From: Adhaeribacter soli
GTDB lineage: Bacteria; Bacteroidota; Bacteroidia; Cytophagales; Hymenobacteraceae
DNA length: 64,000 nucleotides
Reading direction: 5' to 3'
NCBI RefSeq assembly: GCF_008727925.1
Contig: NZ_VTWT01000002.1
Location: forward strand, 62,001 to 126,000
Below are positions 24,782 through 33,330 of the stretch, piece by piece (position 1 is the stretch's first letter; each line of letters begins with the position of its first letter). The position numbers and the translations under genes are program-made. The notes under the pieces were generated by a model. It made no database searches, was not told the DNA's origin, and saw nothing but the letters and a program-made list of their open reading frames with translations.

Positions 24782-24848
24782 CCGAACCGTTTTTACCCCT
24801 TTGAATATGGCCAGGAAATGATACCAGAAGCTATTTCATAAATAAGAA

Positions 24849-24956
24849 TGTCCTGTTGAGCGCTAGCGAAACAACTCGTCGGCCTGAAGCAAAACCGTTA
24901 ATTCTGGCTTTTATGTTGTTGGCCGACGAAGTCCTTCGCTAGGGTTGCCCATGACA
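24849..24956. repeat. Inverted-repeat element, first copy
   Basis: Left arm (24849-24884) contains CTAGCGAAACAACTCGTCGG and pairs imperfectly with the right arm (24921-24956), which contains GGCCGACGAAGTCCTTCGCT. Termini TGTC and GACA. Confidence 0.7.
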
Positions 24957-25013
24957 TAATTAGGATTGGCAGAAATAATCACCCAGATCTGTGGTGCACC
25001 GACCCGCGCACTT

Positions 25014-25130
25014 CTAGTGCTCCACCAAATTAATTATTAGCGTTTGCTTGACGGGATTTGTAATCCCGTCTTAACCGAGCCGTGGGATTTGTAATCCCAC
25101 TTTCTAAAAATTAAATTGGTAATGCACTAG
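25014..25130. repeat. Double-hairpin intergenic element, copy B (most complete)
   Basis: Hairpins at 25051-25069 and 25082-25100 are identical to copy A. Terminal inverted repeats of about 27 nt are visible: CTAGTGC at 25014-25020 and GCACTAG at 25124-25130, continuing inward as ACCAAATTAATTATTAG and CTAAAAATTAAATTGGT. No transposase inside: it is 117 bp long. Confidence 0.9.
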
Positions 25131-25140
25131 TAGAAAAGGC

Positions 25141-25285
25141 AGGAATGGCTACGGCAGCAGCGAAACAACTTATCGGCGAATTGCGGACTTCTATTCTGGC
25201 GTATTTGCTATTGGCCGACGAGGTCCTTCAGAGCTACGCTCGCAAGTTTCGCGCTCCATCGCGCTCACTTGTGCTCAGGATGACA
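25141..25285. repeat. Inverted-repeat element, diverged second copy
   Basis: Shares AGCGAAACAACTTATCGGC and TTGGCCGACGAGGTCCTTCA with the element at 24849-24956 and ends in CAGGATGACAC. It has an extra insertion between the right half and the end. Confidence 0.6.
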
Positions 25286-25501
25286 CTTAGCAAACGGCAC
25301 CACTACTGAAAACCAATCTTTGATGTCATATCCACTTTTCGAAATTCTAACCACAAAATTTTTCCCCACTCAGAATGACATTTTTTGAGATAGTTTCTAA
25401 TTAATCGCGGAAACGTTGCGGATTCAGCCGAGGCTTTTTTATTTTAAATAACCACAGCAGGTTTGGCAAACTCTTTCTAACTTCGGACTTTAAAACGCTA
25501 T

Positions 25502-25509
25502 TATTTTTG
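25502..25509 (+). promoter_or_regulatory. Putative -7 box of the 25524 gene
   Basis: TATTTTTG fits TAnnTTTG, 14 nt before the ATG, implying a very short leader. No clear -33 box. Confidence 0.35.
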
Positions 25510-25523
25510 CTTTAAAACCTGCT

Positions 25524-26057
25524 ATGAAAAATTTCCTTTTTATTTTACTTATTGCCGCTTCCCTGTTCCTGGCCATTTTATTTTACTGGCAATTCAGCTC
25601 GGCTCAGAAAGAAGTAAACCTCTCCCGCCAGCGCATTGCCGACCGCGATTCTAAAATTTACAAACAGGACCGGCTGATCGATTCGTTGCAGAAGCGGGTA
25701 ACCGGCCTACCGCAACTAGCAGCCGGCGATACCATTGAGCTGGAAACGCCGCCTTCCGCCCAATTTGCGGATGAACTGGGCAGCCTGAGCGAAAGCGACA
25801 TTAACCGGTTGCAGAAGAAAGGTTTACGTAACCCGGAAGTGGAATTGAAGAACAGCCTGATCAAAAACCAAAGCTCCCTGATACCGGTTAAGGGTACGGT
25901 TGGCGGCACCATGACTTTCCGCGACATCCGCATCCTGAACGACAGTTACGCGCTGGCCTATTTCGAAGACGGTCATAACGGCGGCAATATGCTCCTGAAG
26001 TATTCAGTAGCCAATGGCGTAGTAACCTGGAAAGTGCTGGACAGCTATTCGATGTAA
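25524..26057 (+). CDS. Hypothetical single-pass membrane protein with coiled coil
   Basis: 177 aa. An N-terminal membrane anchor (about 4-24, FLFILLIAASLFLAILFYWQ) is followed by a heptad-like polar stretch (about 28-65: EVNLSRQRIADRDSKIYKQD, LIDSLQKRV) that is probably a short coiled coil. The C-terminal part (about 110-177: SSLIPVKGTVGGTMTFRDIR, ILNDSYALAYFEDGHNGGNM) is a small globular domain. No family recognised. Topology suggests a periplasmic or membrane-associated protein. The upstream 740 bases are all repeats, so the gene has no operon partner on that side; the next gene downstream starts about 170 nt later. Confidence 0.75.
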   Translation: MKNFLFILLIAASLFLAILFYWQFSSAQKEVNLSRQRIADRDSKIYKQDRLIDSLQKRVTGLPQLAAGDTIELETPPSAQFADELGSLSESDINRLQKKGLRNPEVELKNSLIKNQSSLIPVKGTVGGTMTFRDIRILNDSYALAYFEDGHNGGNMLLKYSVANGVVTWKVLDSYSM

Positions 26058-26224
26058 AGAAGACTTCATTCAGATCTGAGAATTTTCGCTAAGTAGCAGG
26101 ACTGAAATAACTGCCTGATTAGAACAGAAGACAAATTACTACAATCTTCTTAATTTCAGCTTCTTACACCTTTAATCCAGATACTAATATCCGGATACCA
26201 ATGTCTTTTCACTTAAAAAAGAGC

Positions 26225-26587
26225 ATGAGAATTCCCTTTAATTTACCTGCCGCATTGCTGCTTTTTTCCTTTGCCTGTGCAAATAATAAAATGCCCGAGC
26301 CCAAGCCTGTTACCGAAGATTGCACCCCGGGTTCGGTTACGTTTTCCGGCCAGGTTACTGCCATTGTTCAGCAGGATTGCGCCCTTTCCGGCTGCCACGG
26401 CTCAGGTTCACCCTATGGGGATTTTAATAAATATACCGATCTGAAAGCGAAAGTAGACAATGGCAGCTTCCGGAATTCGGTTCTGGAACAACATACCCCC
26501 GTAATGCCCCCGCCGGGTTCTACCGAACTTACCGAAGCCGAACGACAAACGCTGGAATGCTGGGTGAACGATGGCGCGCTGCAATAA
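26225..26587 (+). CDS. Small lipoprotein with CX4CH motif, possible haem binding
   Basis: 120 aa from the ATG at 26225. An earlier in-frame ATG (26201) lies inside a dispersed repeat (26173-26206) and would spoil the signal peptide. Signal sequence MRIPFNLPAALLLFSFAC has a lipobox-like FSFAC. The domain has VQQDCALSGCHGSGS, with Cys-X4-Cys-His instead of the usual CXXCH, then PVMPPPGSTELTEAERQTLE and a C-terminal CWVNDGALQ. The MPP, LTEAE and CWVxDGA pattern is that of small cytochrome c-type domains in Bacteroidota. A haem link through CX4CH is inference. The next gene also carries a CXXCH protein. Confidence 0.8.
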   Translation: MRIPFNLPAALLLFSFACANNKMPEPKPVTEDCTPGSVTFSGQVTAIVQQDCALSGCHGSGSPYGDFNKYTDLKAKVDNGSFRNSVLEQHTPVMPPPGSTELTEAERQTLECWVNDGALQ

Positions 26588-26675
26588 CTAAACCATAGAC
26601 TTCAACTTTGTACATCAGAAGATGAATTAGTACATTTACCATAATTCAGGTTAAACTATATATCATCTTCGCTCT

Positions 26676-27461
26676 ATGAAAAAAGTAATACTTGGTTTTG
26701 CTGCCTCCGCGCTTGTATTGGGGCTTCATGTAAGAGGCAATACCAACTCCATGACGCCGCCGGCCGGCTATACGGGCGCGCCCGGCCAGAGTAATTGCAC
26801 CAGCTGCCATGCGGGTACGGTAAACTCCGGCTCCGGCTCGGTAAACCTGATCAGCGCGCCTGCCGCGTATGTACCCGGCGCTACCTATACGCTGCAACTG
26901 GTAGTAAACGATATTTCCCAGATGCGCTTCGGGTTCGAACTGGCCGCCCTGACCAGCAGTAACCAGCAGGCAGGCTCTTTTACCCTGATAAATGCCAACA
27001 ATACCGCCATTCAAACGGCCAACCGCATCAGTTATGTTTCGCACCGGAACGCCGGCGTAGGCAATTCCTGGACATTTCAATGGACAGCGCCGGCTACCAA
27101 TGTTGGGCCGGTTACCTTTTACATGGCCGGCAATGCCGCCAACGGCAACAGCTCCGACCGGGGCGACCTGATTTATACCAACCGCGTGATATTAAACCCC
27201 CAGGCCATCAGCGGTATTGTTGAAACCGAAAAAAGCGTTTCCAGGATCTACCCCAACCCGGTTAGCAGCACTTTAAACGTAGAACTGCCAAAAAGCCATT
27301 CCGTAAAAGTGCTCGACCATACCGGAAAAGAAGTAAGCAACCTGGCCGGAATTACAGAGAAGGAGCCGCTTGATGTCAGAAATTTCCCGAACGGCACGTA
27401 TTTCTTACAGGTTACCGGCAAAGAAACCCGAGAGTTGAAACGGTTTGTAGTGCAGCATTAA
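26676..27461 (+). CDS. Choice-of-anchor V-type protein with CXXCH and T9SS sorting domain
   Basis: 261 aa. A signal peptide (about 1-23) is followed by PPAGYTGAPGQSNCTSCHAG, the typical single c-type haem motif (C41-T-S-C44-H45) of the choice-of-anchor V family. A reelin-like beta domain (about 60-175: GATYTLQLVVNDISQMRFGF, VSHRNAGVGNSWTFQWTAPA, VTFYMAGNAANGNSSDRGD) precedes a T9SS sorting domain (about 190-261: IYPNPVSSTLNVEL, VKVLDHTGKEV, GTYFLQVT, KRFVVQH). It is predicted to be exported to the surface carrying one covalent haem. Neighbour 26225 is another likely haem lipoprotein. Confidence 0.92.
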   Translation: MKKVILGFAASALVLGLHVRGNTNSMTPPAGYTGAPGQSNCTSCHAGTVNSGSGSVNLISAPAAYVPGATYTLQLVVNDISQMRFGFELAALTSSNQQAGSFTLINANNTAIQTANRISYVSHRNAGVGNSWTFQWTAPATNVGPVTFYMAGNAANGNSSDRGDLIYTNRVILNPQAISGIVETEKSVSRIYPNPVSSTLNVELPKSHSVKVLDHTGKEVSNLAGITEKEPLDVRNFPNGTYFLQVTGKETRELKRFVVQH

Positions 27462-27472
27462 CCGGCAGAAGC

Positions 27473-27511
27473 AAAAAAAAAAGCAGCGTCCCGGATTGAC
27501 GCTGCTTTTTT
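27473..27511. terminator. Bidirectional terminator between converging genes
   Basis: An A-run plus AGCAGCGTC pairs with GACGCTGCT plus a T-run, loop CCGGATT. It serves the plus-strand gene ending at 27461 and the minus-strand gene ending at 27528. Confidence 0.9.
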
Positions 27512-27527
27512 GCAGTCTCACAGAGAA

Positions 27528-28016
27528 TTAATACTTCTTCTTTTTCATTGCCGCAACATCTTTGGTTTCAAGCATATTTCCGTTAGCATCGAAGGTTAAG
27601 TACATTTTTTTGTTTCCGTCCTTAGCTTTCACCCGGTACAATTTCCCTTTTTCCGGGGTGTCCATTTCCGTGTAATCGTCCATAGACCAGTTGCTGTAAG
27701 GGCCAGCGGTTAACGATTTGTTTACCGGTGCCGGTAACTGGTTTTTATGAATTTCGGTTTCGGTTTCTTCCCAAGCGCCTTCCGGTGTAAAATAGGCTTC
27801 CCATTCTTTGCCGTCCATTTTGAATTCGGCCTCATAAAGTCCTTTGTCCCGTTCCCAATCCCAGTCGGTTACCTTCATGTTGGGGTACTTGGTGTTAAAA
27901 GCAGAAGTAACCAACGCCGGCACCTGGTGCCCTCCTGCCCTTCCTTCGTTCTGGGCCCAAAGGGCCTGTACATTGCAAAGGCAAAAGCCCAACATAATCC
28001 ATAAAGCCTTCTTCAT
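27528..28016 (-). CDS. PepSY-like domain protein (PF11396 type)
   Basis: 162 aa. A signal peptide (about 1-21, ending QALWAQ) is followed by two related beta-alpha units. The first includes VPALVTSAFNTKYPNMKVTD, WDWERDKGLYEAEFKMDGKE and WEAYFTPEGAWEETETEIHK; the second includes VNKSLTAGPYSNW and LYRVKAKDGNKKMYLTFDAN with GNMLE. This is the putative beta-lactamase-inhibitor-like/PepSY-like fold of Bacteroidota periplasmic proteins. The biochemical function of the family is unknown. Lys-rich C-terminus KKKKY. Single gene; shares a bidirectional terminator with the convergent haem protein. Confidence 0.88.
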   Translation of the reverse strand: MKKALWIMLGFCLCNVQALWAQNEGRAGGHQVPALVTSAFNTKYPNMKVTDWDWERDKGLYEAEFKMDGKEWEAYFTPEGAWEETETEIHKNQLPAPVNKSLTAGPYSNWSMDDYTEMDTPEKGKLYRVKAKDGNKKMYLTFDANGNMLETKDVAAMKKKKY

Positions 28017-28128
28017 AATAATAAAATTTAAGTTTTAATATTATTATAACGGCCTTTTACAAACACAGGTTAAAAGCAACATTAAGTTGTTTGATTCCTT
28101 CCCTAAAAAACGGTACGCTGTTAACTAA

Positions 28129-28156
28129 AAAAGTCCGCTCCCAGGAGCGGACTTTT
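28129..28156 (-). terminator. Terminator of valS
   Basis: A 13-bp perfect stem AAAAGTCCGCTCC/GGAGCGGACTTTT with a 2-nt spacer, A-run on the left. Confidence 0.9.
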
Positions 28157-28180
28157 CATTTTCAGTACGAAACCTATTCG

Positions 28181-30805
28181 TTAGGCCAGGGCTGCCAGGC
28201 TTTCTTCCAGCGCTTTGATCTTGGCTTCGGCATCGGCTTTTTTCTGGTATTCCTTTTCCAGTACTATTGCCGGTGCGCCGCTTACAAAACGCTCGTTGCT
28301 TAGTTTTTTATCTACCGAAGCCAGGAAACCTTTGGTATACTCCAGCTCTTTCTGCAGACGGTCTTTTTCGGCTTCAACATCGATGTTGCCTTCCATCGGC
28401 ACAAAATACTCGTCCGGACCTTCCACAAAGCTGATCGCGTTATCGATAATGGCTTCGCTGTAGCTTACCGTTTCAAGGTTGGCCAGTTTGCGAATTATAC
28501 TTTCGAAACCGTTGTAATAATGCGGCGAAGCGGTTTTCACATGCAGGTTCAGAGCTTTATTGTTCGGAATATTTTTGGTGTTCCGGATGTGGCGGATGCC
28601 GGCTACGATATCGAGCACGCGTTCCATTTTTTCGAGAAGAATGGTATCTACTTTATCGATCTTCGGCCAAGGGGCTATAATTAAGCAATCTTTAACCGGA
28701 CGCTCTTTCAGTTCGTGCCAGATCTCTTCGGTAATGAACGGCATGAACGGATGCAGCACTTTCAGGATGTTTTCCAGGAAATGGTGCGTGGCCTTAAGCG
28801 TGTGCGGATCGATCGGTTTCTGGTAGGCCGGCTTGATCATTTCCAGATAAGAAGAACAGAAATCGTCCCAAACCAGCTTGTACACCGTCATTAAAGCATC
28901 GGAGATCCGGAATTTTTCGAAGTGTTCTTCCAGCACGGCAAACTCCTGATTGAAACGGCTTTCGAACCAGGCAATGGCGCTTTCGTTCGGGCTCTCCAGG
29001 GTCTGGTCGCATTCCCAGCTGCTGATCAGGCGGTACGCGTTCCAGATCTTGTTGCTGAAGTTCCGGCCCTGTTCGCACAGTTTCTCATCGAACAGAAGGT
29101 CGTTACCGGCCGGCGAGCTGTACAACATCCCGGTTCTTACGCCATCGGCGCCGTATTTCTCGATCAGGTCCAGCGGGTCCGGCGAGTTGCCTAATTGCTT
29201 CGACATTTTCCGGCCTTGCGTATCCCGTACGATACCGGTCAGGTACACGTTTTTGAACGGCATTTCTTTCCGGTACTCGTAGCCGGCCATAATCATGCGG
29301 GCCACCCAGAAGAAGAGTATTTCCGGAGCGGTAACCAGATCGTTGGTCGGGTAATAGTAGTTGATGTCTTTGTTGTCCGGGTCTTTGAAACCATCGAACA
29401 CGGAGATCGGCCACAGCCAGGAAGAGAACCAGGTATCGAGTACGTCTTCATCCTGACGTAAGTCGCTTTCAGTCAGGTGCTGATTGCCGGTTTTTTCGCG
29501 GGCCATTTCCACGGCTTCCTCCAGGGTTGGCGCTACCACAAAGCTGCCATCGGCAAGGTAATACGCCGGGATCTGCTGCCCCCACCACAGTTGACGGGAA
29601 ATGCACCAGTCGCGCACGTTTTCCATCCAGCTCCGGTACATGTTCTTGAATTTCGGCGGATGCAGCTTGATGTCGTCGTTCATTACCGCATCCAGGGCCG
29701 GTTTTGCCAGGGTATCCATTTTCACCCACCACTGCATCGAAAGTTTCGGTTCTATTACCGCGCCGGTTCTTTCGGAAGTCTGCAGCACGCTGGCGTATTC
29801 TTTTACGTCGGCCAGTAAGCCGGCCGGCTCCAGGTCTTTTACGATCTGCTTGCGCGCCGCAAAACGATCCTGCCCCACGTACAGCACCGCTTTTTCATTC
29901 AGCGTACCGTTGTCGTTCAGGATGTCGATCACCGGCAGGTTGTGCTTCACGCCCAGCTCGTAGTCGTTCAGGTCGTGCGCCGGGGTTACTTTTAAGCAGC
30001 CCGTTCCGAAATCCATGGCCACGTACTCATCGCCGATAATCGGAATGGCACGGTTCAGCAGGGGAATTAAAACGTTCTTGCCGATTAAGTGCTTGTAACG
30101 GTCGTCGTTCGGGTTTACCGCCACGGCCACGTCGGCCATAATGGTTTCCGGACGCGAGGTGGCTACTACAATAAATTCTTCGGAACCTTCGAGCTTGTAC
30201 CGGAGATGGTACATTTTGGCGGTGGTTTCCTTCGCAATTACTTCTTCGTCGGAAATAGCCGTTAAACCCACCGGATCCCAGTTAACCATGCGCACGCCGC
30301 GGTAGATCTTGCCTTTGCGGTACAGGTCCACGAATACATCGATCACGGCTTTGGTCAGGTCCGGCTCCATGGTGAAACGGGTGCGGTCCCAGTCACAGGA
30401 AGCGCCTAATTTCTTCAGCTGCTCCAGGATAATGCCGCCGTATTTGTTTTTCCATTCCCAGGCGTATTCCAGAAATTCTTCACGGGAAAGGTCGGTTTTC
30501 TGAATGCCTTTTTCGCGGAGCATGGCCACCACTTTGGCTTCGGTAGCAATAGAAGCGTGGTCGGTGCCCGGTACCCAGCAGGCTTCCTTGCCCTGCATGC
30601 GGGCGCGGCGGATAAGCACATCCTGAATGGTATTGTTGAGCATGTGGCCCATGTGCAGCACGCCGGTTACGTTAGGCGGCGGAATTACGATGGTGTAAGG
30701 CTGTTTGCGTGGGTTGGGTTTAGAGCGGAAAAAGCCCTGTTCCATCCAGGTCTTGTACCACTTTTCTTCGGTTTCTTTCGGATTATACGTTTTGGCTATC
30801 GACAT
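28181..30805 (-). CDS. valS: Valine--tRNA ligase
   Basis: 874 aa, normal length. The class I HIGH motif appears as [14 protein letters not shown] (His51-His54). The KMSKS loop appears as [14 protein letters not shown] (about residue 533). The CP1 editing domain includes [20 protein letters not shown]. The anticodon-binding region (about 590-720) includes [13 protein letters not shown]. The C-terminal coiled-coil arm starts at about 800 ([19 protein letters not shown]). Charges tRNA-Val in the cytoplasm and hydrolyses mischarged Thr. Monocistronic with a clear terminator. A TAATTTTG box about 95 nt upstream (30901-30908) is a candidate promoter. Nothing unusual in the catalytic motifs. Confidence 0.98.
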   Translation of the reverse strand: MSIAKTYNPKETEEKWYKTWMEQGFFRSKPNPRKQPYTIVIPPPNVTGVLHMGHMLNNTIQDVLIRRARMQGKEACWVPGTDHASIATEAKVVAMLREKGIQKTDLSREEFLEYAWEWKNKYGGIILEQLKKLGASCDWDRTRFTMEPDLTKAVIDVFVDLYRKGKIYRGVRMVNWDPVGLTAISDEEVIAKETTAKMYHLRYKLEGSEEFIVVATSRPETIMADVAVAVNPNDDRYKHLIGKNVLIPLLNRAIPIIGDEYVAMDFGTGCLKVTPAHDLNDYELGVKHNLPVIDILNDNGTLNEKAVLYVGQDRFAARKQIVKDLEPAGLLADVKEYASVLQTSERTGAVIEPKLSMQWWVKMDTLAKPALDAVMNDDIKLHPPKFKNMYRSWMENVRDWCISRQLWWGQQIPAYYLADGSFVVAPTLEEAVEMAREKTGNQHLTESDLRQDEDVLDTWFSSWLWPISVFDGFKDPDNKDINYYYPTNDLVTAPEILFFWVARMIMAGYEYRKEMPFKNVYLTGIVRDTQGRKMSKQLGNSPDPLDLIEKYGADGVRTGMLYSSPAGNDLLFDEKLCEQGRNFSNKIWNAYRLISSWECDQTLESPNESAIAWFESRFNQEFAVLEEHFEKFRISDALMTVYKLVWDDFCSSYLEMIKPAYQKPIDPHTLKATHHFLENILKVLHPFMPFITEEIWHELKERPVKDCLIIAPWPKIDKVDTILLEKMERVLDIVAGIRHIRNTKNIPNNKALNLHVKTASPHYYNGFESIIRKLANLETVSYSEAIIDNAISFVEGPDEYFVPMEGNIDVEAEKDRLQKELEYTKGFLASVDKKLSNERFVSGAPAIVLEKEYQKKADAEAKIKALEESLAALA

Positions 30806-31193
30806 CTTTCTTCTGATTTGAAAATTTGGAAAAAAGGAGATTTGAAAATGAAATCTTCCTTATTCCTTTACCGGCAGAACCGGCCGTTTTCGGTAAAAAG
30901 CAAAATTAGGGATTTTTTCAGATGTTCGATTTTTGAAGCACCGATTCGGACTTTTTTATTTGGAGAAGGTAGCGTTTTGAAGGCGGGAATTGGGGTGGAT
31001 TTAGCGGGAAGCGGCTTGTCGGGAAGTTCCTGCAGGTTGTTTTTGGTAGAAGGTATTTACGGAAGTCTGGAGACTTCCTTTTGTTCTTCAGGCCCAAGTG
31101 ACGCTTACGCTTAACACTTGCGCCAGCGACGGAGAATGCGTATTATTCAATTTAAATTTGTCCTGATTCTTATTACAATATATTTTCAGGCTA
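30806..31193. other. Intergenic region upstream of valS
   Basis: Holds a possible -7 box for valS (TAATTTTG, 30901-30908, minus strand) and, at 31131-31174, GGAGAATGCGTATTATTCAA plus TTTGTCCTGATTCTT, a repeat also at 17673-17713. No gene is called; a plus-strand open frame that overlaps valS has no family features. Confidence 0.6.
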
Positions 31194-32531
31194 CTATTTT
31201 TCTTTACGCATCAGGTAATTTGCAACAGCCTGATAGGCTGGTAAAGAATAGGGATCGTTTGCACTATTGGCTGCTACGGGATGGGAGGCTAAACGAACAA
31301 GTACCATTTCGGCTTTGGGGTCTATGTATATCGTTTGGCCGTGTACCCCACGAGCAGCAAAGGCGCTATCGGCATTTTCGGTAATCCACCACATATCCCG
31401 GTACGACCATCCTTTTAACCCAGAATGCCCGGATTTCGCAAAAGCCTCTTTGCTTCCGCCTTTTTCAATGTCGGCAACTGCTGCCATAGGAATAATTTGT
31501 TTCCCGTGCCACTTGCCCATATCAAGGATCAACTGCCCAAACCGACCCAAATCACGAAGGCCTGCACTAAGTCCGCCTCCGGCAAAAGGAACGCCAAGGG
31601 CATCTACCTGATAATAAGCATCCTCTTCCATCCCTATTTTGCTCCAGATATTTTCTGATAGTAGCTGGGCCACCGATTTTCCGGTAACTTTTGAAATAAT
31701 CCAACCCAGCGCATCGGAATTTACCGTTTTATAGCCGAAGGCTTCGCCGTGTTTTCCCTGCTTTTTAACGGTTTCCAAATAAGCATAATAACCAACAGGT
31801 CCTTTATAGCCTTTTGGTTTTGGAAAGGGATTGCCGGCAGCTGAAAAGTCCCAAAGTTCGGCTTTGGGGTCGGCATAATCTTCGCTGTATTTTAATGCCG
31901 TAGTCATATCCATAACCTGCCGAACGGTAGCATCTCCGAAAGCCGATTTCTTTAGCTCAGGCACGTAAAACGATACCAATTTATTTGGATCTAACCGCCC
32001 TTCTGCAACCAGTATAGCCGCCAATGTTCCGGTAAATGATTTGGTAAGCGACATTACAGCATGAACGTTTTTCTCTGTTAGCGCCCCAAAATAGCGTTCA
32101 TAAACGATTTTGCCTTTATGCAGGATCAGAATGCCATCCGTATAATTCTTCCATAGCGATTGCTCCCACGTCATTGTTTTATTTTCGCCCCAGGGCAGAA
32201 ATTCAAGGGCATCAATCTTAGGATCGAGCTCGTAGGTGAATGGAGCAGGTTTGTCCGGGCCACGGGAAACATTTACCGTGGGTAAAAATTCACGCATATG
32301 TACCACACTATACCGCAGCCCGGGAAAACTGAAAAAAGATCCATCGGCCACGCTTAAAACCTTCTCCTTTGGCGTTGGAAAACCCTGCATCCAGCCCATT
32401 TTTATCGGGTCACTTTCCTTTGCAGATAAAAAGTCATGCTGCTGCGCCTGCAGATTTGGGGTTACCAGGCAGGCTACCAGCACAGGGAATAAGCCCTTTT
32501 CAATTTTCGATAAAAAATGGATCTGTCGCAT
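31194..32531 (-). CDS. Secreted serine hydrolase, class C beta-lactamase/NylB-like
   Basis: 445 aa. A probable signal peptide (about 1-29, FPVLVACLVTPNLQAQ) marks it as periplasmic or secreted. The catalytic SLTK (Ser161-Lys164) has the SxxK form in AVMSLTKSFTGTLAAI. A Tyr-containing motif GYKTVNSDALGWII (Tyr267) and the late HGQTIYIDP (HxG form) complete the serine beta-lactamase-like fold. RGPDKPAPF near residue 90 and LWDFSAAGNPFPKPKG resemble 6-aminohexanoate-dimer hydrolase (NylB) relatives more than true beta-lactamases. The substrate is unknown; esterase, amidase or peptidase activity is possible. Base composition is somewhat more AT-rich than valS next door. Confidence 0.88.
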   Translation of the reverse strand: MRQIHFLSKIEKGLFPVLVACLVTPNLQAQQHDFLSAKESDPIKMGWMQGFPTPKEKVLSVADGSFFSFPGLRYSVVHMREFLPTVNVSRGPDKPAPFTYELDPKIDALEFLPWGENKTMTWEQSLWKNYTDGILILHKGKIVYERYFGALTEKNVHAVMSLTKSFTGTLAAILVAEGRLDPNKLVSFYVPELKKSAFGDATVRQVMDMTTALKYSEDYADPKAELWDFSAAGNPFPKPKGYKGPVGYYAYLETVKKQGKHGEAFGYKTVNSDALGWIISKVTGKSVAQLLSENIWSKIGMEEDAYYQVDALGVPFAGGGLSAGLRDLGRFGQLILDMGKWHGKQIIPMAAVADIEKGGSKEAFAKSGHSGLKGWSYRDMWWITENADSAFAARGVHGQTIYIDPKAEMVLVRLASHPVAANSANDPYSLPAYQAVANYLMRKEK

Positions 32532-32663
32532 AAAACATGTTTTTTTGAATTTTTAATTTATGCGTTCTATTTCATTCCGCTGTCCGGGTATTGGGATTCT
32601 GTTTTCCCGTATGCCCCAACCGGATCGTTTCCTGTTGTCCCAGATTTAAATATTCCAACTACA

Positions 32664-33287
32664 TCAGGGCTTAATCTGAACGACTTGAAAATAAAGGCTA
32701 TGTTGCAAAATGGTTTTCATTTGAAGACTCAAAATAACTGGGATAAGCCAGCTTAAAGCGGAAACTACCATAATAACGAATGCAGCTACCGGCCAGCCTG
32801 ACAGCGAAATAAGAATGGCGCAAATATACAGGGTGATTGTAAGATAGGTCTTTCGGAAACTTTTGGAAAACGTTTTTATGGTTTCAGCATCTTTGATGTG
32901 TAAGGCCAGCAGATGTCTGGATAAAAAGAAGTAGCACAGGCTGGTGACCATAATGTTTATTGCATAAACAGTTACTGCAACTTCAGTCATGGCATTTTTG
33001 CCCATCGCGGAGGTTGTAAACGGAATAAAGGAGAGCCAAAACAGACAAAATAAATTAATCCAAAGCGTTTTGTTGCTGACCTGACTAACATTGCGGAAAA
33101 TATTATGATGGCTTACCCAGAAATTCCCAATAATTAAAAAGCTCAAGGCATACCCGGCAAAGATTGGCCAGGCATTCAGATAGCTTTTCAAGTTGGGGTT
33201 ATCAGGCACGTGGAGATCTAACACCATTATCGTAATAATAATGGCTATTACGCCATCGGAGAATGCTATCAGCTGGTTTTCACTCAT
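32664..33287 (-). CDS. TMEM175 family potassium channel-like protein (DUF1211)
   Basis: 207 aa, the one-repeat bacterial length. The family signature is at the N-terminus: LIAFSDGVIAIIITIMVLDL with the FSDG element, followed by HVP. Membrane helices are predicted at about 10-28, 42-62, 75-95, 105-128, 148-166 and 170-190. WVSHHNIFRNV (helix 2-3) and LFCLFWLSFIPFTTSAMG are also family features. Bacterial TMEM175 forms tetrameric K+ channels in the inner membrane. It lies between the serine hydrolase and the SDR on the same strand with gaps of 132 and 43 nt, so cotranscription with the SDR is possible. Confidence 0.92.
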   Translation of the reverse strand: MSENQLIAFSDGVIAIIITIMVLDLHVPDNPNLKSYLNAWPIFAGYALSFLIIGNFWVSHHNIFRNVSQVSNKTLWINLFCLFWLSFIPFTTSAMGKNAMTEVAVTVYAINIMVTSLCYFFLSRHLLALHIKDAETIKTFSKSFRKTYLTITLYICAILISLSGWPVAAFVIMVVSALSWLIPVILSLQMKTILQHSLYFQVVQIKP

Positions 33288-33330
33288 TCTGGTTCACTTG
33301 TTTATACGAAACAGGTGAGACAGGCAAAAG

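Larger units (their letters stand above)
24782..25523. other. Repeat-rich intergenic region of about 740 bases
   Basis: Contains, in order, an inverted repeat (24849-24956), a double-hairpin element (25014-25130), a relative of the first inverted repeat (25141-25285) and a decayed TGTCAT...ATGACA element (25324-25380). No coding frame is credible here. Confidence 0.75.

Noticed and set aside
30557-31114. 185-codon plus-strand open frame over the valS start
   Set aside because: It runs antisense through the well-supported valS N-terminus, has no family features, and its 3' half is a low-complexity intergenic stretch.
31194-32531. True antibiotic beta-lactamase
   Set aside because: SxxK and HxG are present, but the middle motif and flanking sequence resemble NylB-type hydrolases; resistance cannot be claimed.
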